Made by a program: the position numbers and the translations under genes | Part shown: one piece after another, positions 42,068 through 50,875 of the stretch | How the letters are laid out: each line of letters opens with the position of its first letter | How positions within the stretch are numbered: position 1 is the stretch's first letter | The notes under the pieces: model-generated | Seen by the model: only the letters and a program-made list of their open reading frames with translations | The model's database searches: none | Told to the model about the DNA's origin: nothing | Origin: Sinorhizobium meliloti 4H41 | GTDB lineage: Bacteria > Pseudomonadota > Alphaproteobacteria > Rhizobiales > Rhizobiaceae | DNA length: 64,000 nt | Direction: 5' to 3' | Assembly (NCBI RefSeq): GCF_000375585.1 | Contig: NZ_AQWP01000002.1 | Span: forward strand, 434,001 to 498,000

Positions 42068-43780
42068 TCAACCCGCTTCGGATGCGGGCGCGGTGTAGCG
42101 CCGGCGCACCGCCTCGGCCAGCCTCTGCCGGCTTTCGGCAGGCGAGAGCGAACGATCCTCTTCTATGCCCGCAGCCTCCTCCGCCAACTCCTCGTCGCCG
42201 ATGTGTTCCTCGAACCACTTCGAGTAATCGCCGTGGCGCAGATGGTGCTCCCAGGTCGCGTCGTCTATGCCTTCGGCGATCTGCAGAAACATCGTCAGAT
42301 TGTGGGCGCGCAAATTCATCTCGTTCTTCGGACCGCGGAAATAGAAGCTTGCCTCCTCGCCCAACCGGCCCTCCGCATATTTGCGCGTATGCCGCTTGCG
42401 GGCTTCCCGGGGTTGCTCGCTCTTGATCCGCCGAACCGGCGCGGGCGGCGTGCGCCGCCAGAAAAGAACCTCGTCTTCCCCGAAAGAAGCATCCAGCCCG
42501 TCCGGCAGCGCCTCACCCAAGACGGAGCAAACCGTCGCGATTACATCGCGCGCCTTGGGACCGAGCGCTGCGACCGCAGTGATCTCCTTGAGAGCATCGG
42601 GCGAGACCGAGTCCGGGTGGACCGTGATCATGATCATGCCGGAGCGGTCGTCGGAAAGCGCGAGCGAGGCACTGTCGCGCGCTGCCGGCATGAGGTGATG
42701 GGCCTCGTCGATAATCAGCCAATGCGGCCTGCCGGTCTTGGCACGCAGCGCCGACAAGTCGGGCATCAGGCCGGCGAAGAACTCGGGCCGGTCGTTGGGC
42801 TCGACGCCTGTTGCGCTGACGACGACGTTATCGTCAGGATTGGCCAGGAGCTCCAGCACCTCCCTGCCCGTAGGCGCGACAGACCCGTTCCCCACGGTCA
42901 CCGCGCCTTCAAGCCCCTCATAGTCGCCCTCCGGATCGAATATGCAGAGCTGGAAGCGCCGTTCCCGTAATCGCTCCGCAAGGGCGGTCGCCAGTCTCGA
43001 CTTGCCGATGCCGGAACTCCCGGCTATCAGCAGCACGTCCTGCGGTCCGATCTCCACCGGCCCTTCGTCATCCTCACCGATCGGCACCTGGTGGCGGGCA
43101 CTCGAGCACAACGCATAATCGGACTCCATGATCCGGTTCATCAGTTGCTCGACGCCGGCCCCGCGCACACCCTCGAGGATCACGTCGGCCGTCTCCTTGA
43201 GCGCCGGCAAGGCGTTGGCCACGGCGGCTCCGCAGCCGCACATCCTCAAAAGCGCATGATCGTTCTCGGCATCGCCGACCCCCACCACGTTGAGAAAGGA
43301 AAGCCCCATCTCCTTCAGGGCCGCCTTCAGCCCCGTGGCCTTGTTCACACCCGTCGGGAGCACCATGACGGCGCCCTTGTTGAAGATGATCTCGAGTTCG
43401 AGGCCGAGCTCGTTGATCGCTTCGAGCGCGGCTGTCTGGAACGGCTCCCAGGTGGCGACGATGGAACGGCCGACCGACATCCTGTCGACGCCCTTCTCCT
43501 TGAGGCGCTCGATGAAGGCCTCCGGCGGCGAGGGTGCAAGCAGCCGCTCCTCGCCGGTTTCCGGCGTATAGAGCAGCGCACCGTTCTCGACGACGACCTT
43601 GTCGAACACATCGATTTCGGGAAACACGCTCTTGAGGTCCGGCAGTTCGCGCCCGGTCACGAGCAGGAGCTTGCGCCCGCTCTCCTTCAGCCTCTTTAAG
43701 GTCTCCAGAGTTTCCGGACGGACGGCACCGTAATCGGCCAGTGTACCGTCGTAATCCGTCGCAAGAGCCATGACATACAT
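42068..43780 (-). CDS. HAD phosphatase fused to a P-loop ATPase
   Basis: The 570-residue protein joins two domains. Residues ~4-215 are a HAD-IIB hydrolase: DYDGTLAD (motif I), LLVTGR (II), Lys in GVNKATG (III), VVGVGDAENDHALL (IV). Residues ~245-470 have Walker A GSSGIGKS (254-261) and Walker B HWLIIDEAHH (353-362), like HerA/DUF87 ATPases. The tail is charged. A phosphatase plus ATPase in one chain is unusual; it might remove phosphate from a sugar or other small metabolite under ATPase control. AAGGAGG precedes ATG 43780. Confidence 0.85.
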   Translation of the reverse strand: MYVMALATDYDGTLADYGAVRPETLETLKRLKESGRKLLLVTGRELPDLKSVFPEIDVFDKVVVENGALLYTPETGEERLLAPSPPEAFIERLKEKGVDRMSVGRSIVATWEPFQTAALEAINELGLELEIIFNKGAVMVLPTGVNKATGLKAALKEMGLSFLNVVGVGDAENDHALLRMCGCGAAVANALPALKETADVILEGVRGAGVEQLMNRIMESDYALCSSARHQVPIGEDDEGPVEIGPQDVLLIAGSSGIGKSRLATALAERLRERRFQLCIFDPEGDYEGLEGAVTVGNGSVAPTGREVLELLANPDDNVVVSATGVEPNDRPEFFAGLMPDLSALRAKTGRPHWLIIDEAHHLMPAARDSASLALSDDRSGMIMITVHPDSVSPDALKEITAVAALGPKARDVIATVCSVLGEALPDGLDASFGEDEVLFWRRTPPAPVRRIKSEQPREARKRHTRKYAEGRLGEEASFYFRGPKNEMNLRAHNLTMFLQIAEGIDDATWEHHLRHGDYSKWFEEHIGDEELAEEAAGIEEDRSLSPAESRQRLAEAVRRRYTAPASEAG

Positions 43781-43918
43781 CTGCGTGCCGCCTCCTTCTG
43801 TTACCGGCCGCCGGATCCGCTCGATCTTTAGCCGCCACTATTGTCGTGCTGCACGGTGGAACGTGCAAGGCCAAGGCTGGTTCCGGCCCGCAAGGCCGCC
43901 TGTCGCCGCAAGCTTCGT

Positions 43919-44995
43919 CTAAAGCCGCCAGCCTCCACTCACGACGAAAGGAACGCGAGCACCGTCGCAGAGCGGCACGCTGCTATAGGCTTTGAGGCTT
44001 TGCCCGTCGGGCAGCGCGAGTGTGAGTGCGGAGCGTTCGCCCTCGAAGACCGAGGAGAGAACCCGCATCGGGATGCCTTCGCCATCCCGATGAACCTGCT
44101 CCGGACGAATGAGCACGTCGCAAAGCGGCCCCTCGCCTGCATGCGCTTCGCCTGCATGCCCTTTGCCGCCGCGCCTGTCGGCAAGCGCAGCGCGGAGGAG
44201 CGGCCAGTCGAGCGCACGCCCCGCTCCCTCCGGCAAATTCAACCGCACGATCGCGCCGCGACCGATCAGACCCCCGACCACCCGACCCTCAGGCTGCGCA
44301 TAGATTTCCGCCGGCGGCGCCACCTGAATAAGCTTGCCTTCCGACATCACCGCGACGTCGGTCGCAAGCGCCATCGCCTCGGCCTGGTCGTGAGTCACAT
44401 AGATCATCGTCGCGCCGGAGCGCTCGTGAAAGGCGCGGAAGGTCTCCTCCATCGACTTCCTCAAATGCTGATCGAGATTGGCGAGCGGCTCATCGAGCAG
44501 CACCACGTCCGGTTCCGTGACCAGGCAGCGCGCCAGCGCCACACGCTGCCGCTGGCCGCCGGAAAGTACAGCCGGCCGCCGATCGGCGAAATCGGCAAGC
44601 TTCACCAGCGAAAGCGCGTCGCCTACCCGCTTGCGCCAGGCCTCGCCGGAAAAGCCGCGGACCTTCAAGGGGTAGCCGACATTCTCCGCCACCGTCATAT
44701 GCGGCCAGAGCGCATAGGATTGGAATACCATCGCCATGTTGCGCTTCTCCGGCGGCAGCACACGGGCTGCATCCGAAAGCCGGCGCTCGCCGAACTCGAT
44801 CGAGCCGTCCGTCGGCTGCTCGAAGCCGGCGATCATCCGGAGCACCGTCGTCTTGCCACAGCCGGAAGGCCCGAGCAGCGCGAGAAACCCCTGCTTGCGC
44901 AGCGCCAGCGACACGTCCGAAACTGCCGGCCTCACCTGCTCTGCACCTTTGACACCGAAGTCTTTGGTCAGGTGGTTGAGGATCAGTTGCGCCAT
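43919..44995 (-). CDS. fbpC: Ferric iron ABC transporter ATP-binding protein (FbpC-type)
   Basis: The 358-residue ATPase has Walker A GPSGCGKTTV, signature LSGGQRQRVALARC and Walker B VVLLDEPLANLD, then a C-terminal TOBE-like regulatory domain (DVLIRPEQVH, VFEGERSALTL). It belongs to the CUT1/FbpC/PotA group. With the FbpA-type binding protein and fused permease it forms a ferric-iron importer of the Afu/Fbp/Sfu class. It overlaps the permease gene by 13 bases, as expected for an operon. Confidence 0.88.
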   Translation of the reverse strand: MAQLILNHLTKDFGVKGAEQVRPAVSDVSLALRKQGFLALLGPSGCGKTTVLRMIAGFEQPTDGSIEFGERRLSDAARVLPPEKRNMAMVFQSYALWPHMTVAENVGYPLKVRGFSGEAWRKRVGDALSLVKLADFADRRPAVLSGGQRQRVALARCLVTEPDVVLLDEPLANLDQHLRKSMEETFRAFHERSGATMIYVTHDQAEAMALATDVAVMSEGKLIQVAPPAEIYAQPEGRVVGGLIGRGAIVRLNLPEGAGRALDWPLLRAALADRRGGKGHAGEAHAGEGPLCDVLIRPEQVHRDGEGIPMRVLSSVFEGERSALTLALPDGQSLKAYSSVPLCDGARVPFVVSGGWRL

Positions 44996-46662
44996 GGCAG
45001 CACGCCCTCCGGCAAATATTTTGCGAGGAATTCCAACGCTGCCATCAGCCCGATGACCATGACGACGACGAGCACCGAGAGCGCCGAGGCGAGATCGGAA
45101 GAGCCGCTGTCGTCGAGATTGAAGATTGCGACGCCGAGCGTCTGCGTGCCGGCGGACCAGAGGAGTGCCGAGACGGTCAATTCGTTCGCCGCGATCAGGA
45201 AGACGAGGATGACCGAAGCGCCGGCGGCCGGCGCCAGAAGCGGCAGCAGCACATCGCGCATGCGGCGCAGGAACCCCGCGCCCGCAAGCCGCGCCGCCTC
45301 CTCGAGCGAGGGATCTATCTGCAGGAAGGCGCTCATCACCGGCTTGAGGCTAACGGCGAGGAAGGAGGAGAAATAGGCGGCAAGAATGATCCAGATCGTA
45401 CCGTAGATCGAAACGCCGATCAGCGGCAGCGGTGCCGCGAAGGCAAGGATGAAGGCGACGGCGAGCACGATGCCGGGCAGCGCATAGGGGATCTCGATCA
45501 GGATCGCCATAAGACTGGCAAGCCGCCCGCGCCGCGTCACGAGCAGGTAACCGGCCGGTACGGTGACCGCAAGCAGGCCGACTGCAGCGGCGGAGGCGAG
45601 GAAAAGGGAATTCTTGAGCGCCGTCAACGTCATCGACTGGCGGAGGAGTATTTCCCCATAGGCGTTCAAGGTCATGGTGTCGAAACTGAGCGGCACGCCG
45701 TAGGCCGGCACGAGGGAACTTGCGACGAGCGCCAGGAGCGGTGCGATCAGCAGCAGCGCCAGGATTGTCCAAAGCAGCGCCTCCGCGGCGAACCGCATGC
45801 GCCCGAGCGTGAAGGCGGCCCTCGCGCCGGCAAGGCCGATCAGACGATAGTCTCTGCGCTTGAGCGCTCGCTGCTGCAGAAGCAGCCCTGCGGCGGAAAT
45901 CAGGGCGATCAGCGTCGAAAGCACCGCGATTTCGCCGAAGGTGGACGAACCGAAACTCGCAAACCGGCTGAAGATCAAGGTCGGCAGCGTCTCGATCGAG
46001 GCGGGAATGCCGAGTATCGCCGGGATACCGAAGTTGCCGATACCGGATACGAAGGCGATCGCCGCCCCGGCGATGAGCCCCGGAGAGGAAAGCGGCAGAA
46101 CGATGTCGCGAAGGACGCGCCAGGGCGAGGCGCCGCAAAGCCGCGCCGCCTCGACCCCGTCACGGGGCGCCGCTGCAAGTCCGGCCCTGATCGCCAGGAA
46201 GACGAGCGGCGCATGCTGTACGCCGAGAAGCAAGGCGATCCCCGCAAGCGAATAGAGTGGCTGAGGGCTGCCGAGCGGCGGTGCAAGCCCCAGCGTCTTG
46301 AGAAGGGGGCTCGATGGACCCGACATCTCCACCCAGGCGAGCGCCGTCACCTGCGGGGGGATCATCATCGGCAGCATGAAGGCGAAGCTCAAGGCAAGCT
46401 TGCCACGGATGTCCGTAAGCGCCACGACAAAGGCGAAGAGTGCCCCCACGAAGAGCGAGATCGCCGTGCCGCCGGCCGCCGTGATCAGCGTATTGCGGAG
46501 CGCCGCGAAGGTCGCCGCCTCGAAGAGCACCCCCACCGCCTCGCCTCCTTCGAGGCCCTTGATACCTGCCCATCCGAGTCGGATCAGCGGCAGCGCCGAA
46601 AGCAGAAATACTGCGCCGAACACCAATGCCAGCAGCCATGCGGGCTCCCCACCCGCAGACAT
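44983..46662 (-). CDS. fbpB: Ferric iron ABC transporter permease (FbpB-type)
   Basis: The 559-residue protein has two permease halves, each with an EAA loop (RDGVEAARLCGASPWRVLRDIVLPL and DPSLEEAARLAGAGFLRRMRDVLLPL) and ~12 membrane helices, as in FbpB/SfuB. ATG 46662 (MSAGGEPAWLL) is preferred. A longer frame opens at 47019, 8 bases after fbpA, but its first 119 codons have high second-position GC and no membrane character, so they look non-coding. The choice is therefore uncertain. It overlaps fbpC by 13 bases. Confidence 0.82.
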   Translation of the reverse strand: MSAGGEPAWLLALVFGAVFLLSALPLIRLGWAGIKGLEGGEAVGVLFEAATFAALRNTLITAAGGTAISLFVGALFAFVVALTDIRGKLALSFAFMLPMMIPPQVTALAWVEMSGPSSPLLKTLGLAPPLGSPQPLYSLAGIALLLGVQHAPLVFLAIRAGLAAAPRDGVEAARLCGASPWRVLRDIVLPLSSPGLIAGAAIAFVSGIGNFGIPAILGIPASIETLPTLIFSRFASFGSSTFGEIAVLSTLIALISAAGLLLQQRALKRRDYRLIGLAGARAAFTLGRMRFAAEALLWTILALLLIAPLLALVASSLVPAYGVPLSFDTMTLNAYGEILLRQSMTLTALKNSLFLASAAAVGLLAVTVPAGYLLVTRRGRLASLMAILIEIPYALPGIVLAVAFILAFAAPLPLIGVSIYGTIWIILAAYFSSFLAVSLKPVMSAFLQIDPSLEEAARLAGAGFLRRMRDVLLPLLAPAAGASVILVFLIAANELTVSALLWSAGTQTLGVAIFNLDDSGSSDLASALSVLVVVMVIGLMAALEFLAKYLPEGVLPWRN

Positions 46663-47026
46663 GCGCGGGCCACGGAGCCGGAAATATGCCGCTCGCCACC
46701 CCGTCCCGGCCTTCGAGGAGTTCGCCGTAGGCGATCGACCCTCCGTCACGTAAGGCGACGGCGGCACCTCGAAGCCGCGCAGCGTCCTCGTCAGCGGTTT
46801 CGGTAGCGGAGCCCGGCTCGGTTCCCTGCTCCGGTCTGCCGCCTCGTCCATCGCGCCGCCGAATGCGAACCAAAGCCACAGCCAGGACCGCGCCTTCGAC
46901 AGAACGCTCAGCGGGCGCTCCAGCTTTTTCAAGTCGGAACCACCCTCGGCACTCGGGTCGGCAGCCGGCGCGCAAGATATCCGGCGCCCGCTGCGGGCGA
47001 TCTCGTCAGTGTCCGGCATCGAGAGG
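46663..47026. other. Gap or N-terminal extension between fbpA and fbpB
   Basis: 364 bases that stay open in frame with fbpB from ATG 47019. The encoded residues are Arg/Pro/Ser-rich with one short hydrophobic run (SWLWLWFAFGG), unlike a transporter N-terminus. Either this is untranslated leader or mosaic DNA, or FbpB has an unusual extension. I see no terminator hairpin. Confidence 0.45.
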
Positions 47027-48007
47027 TCAGTTGGTACCGAAAATGCCGGAGAAGGTCTTCAGGTCCGCCTCGGAGTTCTTCACGGCTTCGGCAGCATCGA
47101 CCGGCAGCACCTTGATCGTCTCGCGCGCCGGGAAGCCCTCCGGCAAGGCCATGCCGTCGCGCGCCGGGAGATAGCCCATTTTCACCGCCACTTGCTGGCC
47201 CTCCTCGGAGAGCAGGAAATCAACGAATTTCTTTGCTGTCTCCGGGTTTCTTGCGGTCTTCAGGATGGCGACCGGCTCCGTGACGGCGGAAACGCCCTCG
47301 GCCGGGAAGACGAATTCCACCGGCGCACCCTTGGCCTTCTCGCGGATGGCCATGAAATCGACGACCATGCCATACGCCTTCTCGCCGGTCGCGACCGCCT
47401 TCAATACGCCGCCATTGCCGCCGGCGGCCGTCGCTCCGTTTTCGGCGAGCGCCTTGTAATAGTCCCAGCCGAGCCCGTCGATGTCGGCAAGCGTCTGCGC
47501 ATGGATCAGCGCCGCACCCGAGGTGAGCGGGCTCGGCATAGTGACCAGACCCTTGGCCTCGGGTTTCGCAAGATCCTGCCAGCCGGCCGGCTTCATCGAA
47601 GCGGAAGCGTTGTAGACGATGCCGGTCGTGATCATCTTCGTCGAATAATAGGCGCCCTCGGCATCGAAGAGCGAAGCGTCATAAGCCGCCGCTTCCGGAG
47701 ATTTGTAGGGCACCAGGTATCCCGTTTCCTTCAGCCGCTGCATCGTCACCGTGTCGGCGATCAGAAGCACGTCCGCCACCGGGTTGCCCGCTTCGATCTC
47801 CGCCATCAGCTTGGCCATTATCTTCGTCGTCCCGTCCCGCACCCACGCGACCTCGACACCCGGGTTCGCGGCCTGAAACGCGTCCACCGTCGCCTGCGCG
47901 TCCTCGTTCGGCTGGCTGGTGTAAAGCACGAGGCTTTCCGCGAAAGCGGCAGTGGACAGGAGGCCGGCGACGAGCGCTGCGGCGACGGCAGGGAGAAGCG
48001 TTTTCAT
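47027..48007 (-). CDS. fbpA: Ferric iron ABC transporter substrate-binding protein (FbpA-type)
   Basis: The 326-residue protein has a Sec signal (MKTLLPAVAAALVAGLLSTAAFA, cleaved before ESLVLYTSQ). The mature protein has LVLYTSQPNEDAQATVDAFQ and ADVLLIADTVTMQRL, close to AfuA/FbpA-type iron-binding proteins. Tyrosines in the region AYYSTKMITTGIVYN may bind iron. It starts the likely fbpA-fbpB-fbpC operon, known as afuABC in some genomes. I could not identify a convincing iron-regulator box upstream. Confidence 0.88.
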   Translation of the reverse strand: MKTLLPAVAAALVAGLLSTAAFAESLVLYTSQPNEDAQATVDAFQAANPGVEVAWVRDGTTKIMAKLMAEIEAGNPVADVLLIADTVTMQRLKETGYLVPYKSPEAAAYDASLFDAEGAYYSTKMITTGIVYNASASMKPAGWQDLAKPEAKGLVTMPSPLTSGAALIHAQTLADIDGLGWDYYKALAENGATAAGGNGGVLKAVATGEKAYGMVVDFMAIREKAKGAPVEFVFPAEGVSAVTEPVAILKTARNPETAKKFVDFLLSEEGQQVAVKMGYLPARDGMALPEGFPARETIKVLPVDAAEAVKNSEADLKTFSGIFGTN

Positions 48008-48387
48008 GAATTTGCCCTCGGTCGGAGAAAGATCGCGCCGAGGGATAGAGCGGGTGTTTTACAGGGATGTGACAGCGAAAAGCCGGAAAAACCTCAGCTC
48101 GTCGGCCGGCCGGAGAGTTCCACGAATGTTCTCGGACGATCTCTCTAAAATATTATTGGCGATTCAAATCAGCGGCTTGATCGTATTTTCGGGACGGGCT
48201 GAGTCCCTCGCACAATTAAATTCGGTTCATCCATTGCATATCTCGAAGCAGCGTTTATATATAGCTCATCGAAACTTGCTTGTGACCTTTGTCTACGCGC
48301 CGAAGCGCTTCGTCAGATTTCCTCTCAATATCGATCAAACCGGACTGATATTCGTCCGGGAACTCTAGCGATTGAAAGGAAATCGTT
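48008..48387. other. Divergent promoter region and long cold-shock leader
   Basis: 380 bases between divergent fbpA and the cold-shock gene. The part from ~48120 to 48387 is AT-richer and probably forms the long 5' untranslated leader typical of cold-shock genes. I see no other gene here. AAAGGAAATCGTT immediately precedes the cold-shock start. Confidence 0.5.
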
Positions 48388-48597
48388 ATGAACTCAGGCA
48401 CCGTAAAGTGGTTCAACAGCACCAAGGGCTTCGGCTTCATCCAGCCCGACGATGGCGCCACGGACGTATTCGTGCACGCCTCCGCCGTTGAACGCGCTGG
48501 AATGCGTTCGCTCGTAGAAGGCCAGAAGGTTACCTACGACATCGTCCGCGACAACAAGTCCGGCAAGAGCTCTGCAGACAATCTGCGGGCCGCATAA
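48388..48597 (+). CDS. Cold-shock protein (CspA family)
   Basis: The 69-residue protein is a single cold-shock domain: [17 protein letters not shown] (RNP1) and [12 protein letters not shown] (RNP2). It binds single-stranded RNA/DNA as a chaperone. ATG 48388 follows GAAAGGAAATCG. It sits in a small set with a hypothetical protein and rpsU, separated by hairpins. Sinorhizobium has many csp paralogues, so the number cannot be assigned. Confidence 0.95.
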   Translation: MNSGTVKWFNSTKGFGFIQPDDGATDVFVHASAVERAGMRSLVEGQKVTYDIVRDNKSGKSSADNLRAA

Positions 48598-48664
48598 ATT
48601 CGTCATTCGCCTCCGCTGACCACGGATGTACTGGCAGGGAGCGTTTGAATGACGGGGCGCCCCA

Positions 48665-48685
48665 GCGCGTCTGGTAAAGACGCGC
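48665..48685 (+). other. RNA hairpin in the csp-downstream leader
   Basis: GCGCGTCT-GGTAA-AGACGCGC is a perfect 8-bp stem with a 5-base loop, 68 bases after the csp stop. It precedes the terminator at 48700 and may be part of a short structured RNA. Confidence 0.6.
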
Positions 48686-48699
48686 GGCGCTCAAGAGGA

Positions 48700-48725
48700 G
48701 GTCGGGGTAACGCCCGGCCTTTTTT
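48700..48725 (+). terminator. Intrinsic terminator downstream of cold-shock gene
   Basis: GGTCGGG and CCCGGCC pair over 7 bp (one G-U) around a 6-base loop and are followed by TTTTTT (48720-48725). It would end csp transcripts or attenuate expression of the gene at 48767. Confidence 0.85.
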
Positions 48726-48766
48726 GCTTGTGCCGCCCCCGGGTGGCACGGACGAAGGAGATGGCC

Positions 48767-49054
48767 ATGGGCCGGAACACCTACAGCGTTGGCGACAGTG
48801 TCGTCCTGAGAGCCGATCTCACGCGCACGGCCGCTGCGGACCGGACCTGCCGCATCGTGTCCATCCTGCCCGCGGCCGAACACGGGGAAGCGCAATATCG
48901 GGTGCGGTTCGGAACGGAGAACTTCGAACGGCGTATCTTCGAACACGACATCGATCCTTCGGAAACGGCTTCCCCGCTCCAGGAACACGGCCAGACGGCA
49001 TCGGTCGAAGGCAAGCCCTGGTTCAAACCCTTGAACATCAGGACGCCGAAATAA
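48767..49054 (+). CDS. Small protein between csp and rpsU, unknown
   Basis: A 95-residue protein beginning MGRNTYSVGDSVVLRADL; the sequence YSVGDSVVLR and EAQYRVRFGTENFERRIFEHDI suggest a small beta-barrel-like domain (KOW/Tudor-like fold is possible). ATG 48767 is 6 bases after GAAGGAG; ATG 48761 touches the SD and is less likely. It lies right behind a terminator and 42 bases ahead of rpsU. Its conservation beside cold-shock genes suggests an RNA-related role; that is inference. Confidence 0.7.
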   Translation: MGRNTYSVGDSVVLRADLTRTAAADRTCRIVSILPAAEHGEAQYRVRFGTENFERRIFEHDIDPSETASPLQEHGQTASVEGKPWFKPLNIRTPK

Positions 49055-49096
49055 AGAACCCAATCAGCAATCCTATAAAAACGGAAAGGATATACT

Positions 49097-49333
49097 TTGC
49101 AGGTACTCGTCAGGGACAATAACATCGACCAGGCTCTTCGCGTTCTCAAGAAGAAGATGCAGCGTGAAGGCGTCTTCCGCGAAATGAAGATGCGCAGCGC
49201 CTACGAAAAACCGTCCGAAAAGCGCGTCCGCGAAAAAGCAGAAGCTGTCCGCCGCACCCGCAAGCTGGCGCGCAAGAAGCTTCAGCGCGAAGGCCTGCTG
49301 CCGTCGCCGAAGAAAGTAGCCCGCGCGCGCTGA
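49097..49333 (+). CDS. rpsU: 30S ribosomal protein S21
   Basis: The 78-residue protein starts with [19 protein letters not shown] and has [24 protein letters not shown], diagnostic of S21, followed by a basic C-terminus. The start is TTG 49097 with AAAGGA upstream, a known feature of rhizobial rpsU. The protein binds the 30S platform and aids mRNA binding. It is followed by a T-rich terminator. Confidence 0.95.
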
Positions 49334-49416
49334 GGCGCGCCCTCCGGCTGCACAGCAGCTACGGCGATCCTCGCACGTCTGATGAGCGCGCGGCGCTGTA
49401 GGCTGGTACCACTTTG

Positions 49417-49436
49417 CGACGCGCCCTTGCGCGTCG
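49417..49436 (+). terminator. Intrinsic terminator after rpsU
   Basis: CGACGCG and CGCGTCG form a 7-bp perfect stem with a CCCTTG loop, followed by TTTT. It lies between rpsU and the convergent gene ending at 49440. Confidence 0.8.
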
Positions 49437-49439
49437 TTT

Positions 49440-49982
49440 TCATGCGTGAATTCGCTCGGTCCCCTCCGCGTTTCCTTCGACCCTGCGATCACGGTTCCTG
49501 CGCCTTTGCATCCGCCAGACCCACAACGCGGCCGCGCAGATCGCAATTTCCGCCGCAAACGTCCAGTGCAGTATGAAATTGAGGTACCAGGGCTCAAAGC
49601 GCGCCGGCACCTCGACGAGGTTGAAGCGGGTCCCCGAAAGGGGATGGAGCCAGCGTATGTCGGCGGCGATCGAATCGAGAAGAAGGTGCGTCATCACGTT
49701 GGCGAGCGCGACCCAAACGAGAAACATAGAGTGCCGCTTCCCGGCAAGGATCAGCGCCGCGGCCGTGAGCGCCGCAACCCCCAGCCAGAAAATCGGCAAA
49801 TGGGTCCAGTAGTCGTGATGTGGCGTACGCCGGCCGTCTACGAGGTAAAAATAAAGCAGATCCAAATCCGGAAGCACGGAGAAGATCAGCCCTACCGCGA
49901 GTGCGCGGGATCGGATGGTTTCATTCTTTCGAGCGATGCAATGGGTGAGAATGTAACCGGCGGGAAGATGGGCAATGAACAT
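49440..49982 (-). CDS. YdjM-like inner-membrane metal-dependent hydrolase family protein
   Basis: The 180-residue protein starts MFIAHLPAGYILTHC and has LPDLDLLYFYLVDGR, HHDYWTHLPIFW and MTHLLLDSIAADIRWLHP, the Asp/His pattern of the YdjM/LexA-regulated membrane hydrolase family. There are four to five membrane helices. The reading frame extends to 50045, but the MFIAHLP start is usual for the family. Substrate unknown. Confidence 0.8.
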   Translation of the reverse strand: MFIAHLPAGYILTHCIARKNETIRSRALAVGLIFSVLPDLDLLYFYLVDGRRTPHHDYWTHLPIFWLGVAALTAAALILAGKRHSMFLVWVALANVMTHLLLDSIAADIRWLHPLSGTRFNLVEVPARFEPWYLNFILHWTFAAEIAICAAALWVWRMQRRRNRDRRVEGNAEGTERIHA

Positions 49983-50163
49983 CGAGCGGGATCCTGGGCG
50001 GCAGCGTGCCGGGTGCAGACCATCAGGGCATCCCGGCATTTTCATGGCAATCTCAGGTTAGAGTTGTGAGTAATTTCCACTATAACGAGCGCCGCAGAGA
50101 AGCCTGCTTTTCCCCTCCCGAATCCGCGCTATAGTCACTGGGGCCGGCCCAAGGACATGTCGC

Positions 50164-50838
50164 ATGACGCTCACCCTCTACCTTCATCCGCTTGCTTCCT
50201 TCTGTCACAAGGTGCTGATCGCGCTTTACGAAGCCGGCACGCCGTTCACGCCGCAGGTCGTGGATCTCGGAGACCCGGCGGAGCATGCTCGCTATCTGGA
50301 GGTCTGGCCCGTCGGCAAGATCCCCGTGCTGCACGACGCTGCACGCGACAGGACGGTGCCGGAAACCTCAGTGATCATCGAATATCTCGACCAGCATTAC
50401 CCCGGTGAGCAGCCGCTGATACCGCACGACGACGCCCTGGCGCTCGAGGCGCGGCTCTGGGACCGCTTCTTCGACCTCTACGTCCAGGTCCCGATGCAGA
50501 AGATCGTGACCGATACGCTGCGCGCCTCCGGCGAGAACGATCGGCGCGGCGTCGCCGATGCGCAAGCGGCGCTGGCGAACGCGTATGACCTTGCCGAACG
50601 CCACTTCGGGGACCGGCGCTTTGCGGTCGGGGAAAGCTTCTCGATCGCCGATTGCGCCGCCGCGCCCGCCCTCTTCTACGCCGGGATCGTGGCCCCGTTC
50701 GACGGCACGCACCCGAACCTCGGCGCCTATTTCGAGCGCCTGCTGGAGCGCCCCTCCTTCCAGCGCACCTTGGCCGAGGCGCGGCCTTACTTCCCGCTGT
50801 TTCCCTATAAGGACGCGATACCCGCAAGATTCCTCTAA
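50164..50838 (+). CDS. Glutathione S-transferase
   Basis: A 224-residue GST: N-terminal thioredoxin-like domain (LTLYLHPLASFCHKVLIAL, VGKIPVLHD, PETSVIIEYLD with cis-Pro and Glu-Ser glutathione contacts) and helical C-terminal domain (FSIADCAAAPALFYA). The Ser/Cys near residue 11 in LASFCHK may be the catalytic residue. Cytosolic detoxification is the likely role. It is 37 bases upstream of the aldo/keto reductase, so probably co-transcribed. Confidence 0.92.
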   Translation: MTLTLYLHPLASFCHKVLIALYEAGTPFTPQVVDLGDPAEHARYLEVWPVGKIPVLHDAARDRTVPETSVIIEYLDQHYPGEQPLIPHDDALALEARLWDRFFDLYVQVPMQKIVTDTLRASGENDRRGVADAQAALANAYDLAERHFGDRRFAVGESFSIADCAAAPALFYAGIVAPFDGTHPNLGAYFERLLERPSFQRTLAEARPYFPLFPYKDAIPARFL

Positions 50839-50875
50839 CATCCTATAGGCGACCAACAACACAAGGAGCGAGACA

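Noticed and set aside
48008-48190. Fur/RirA-type iron box upstream of fbpA
   Set aside because: No convincing match to a known iron-regulator box was seen; a weight-matrix scan would be decisive.
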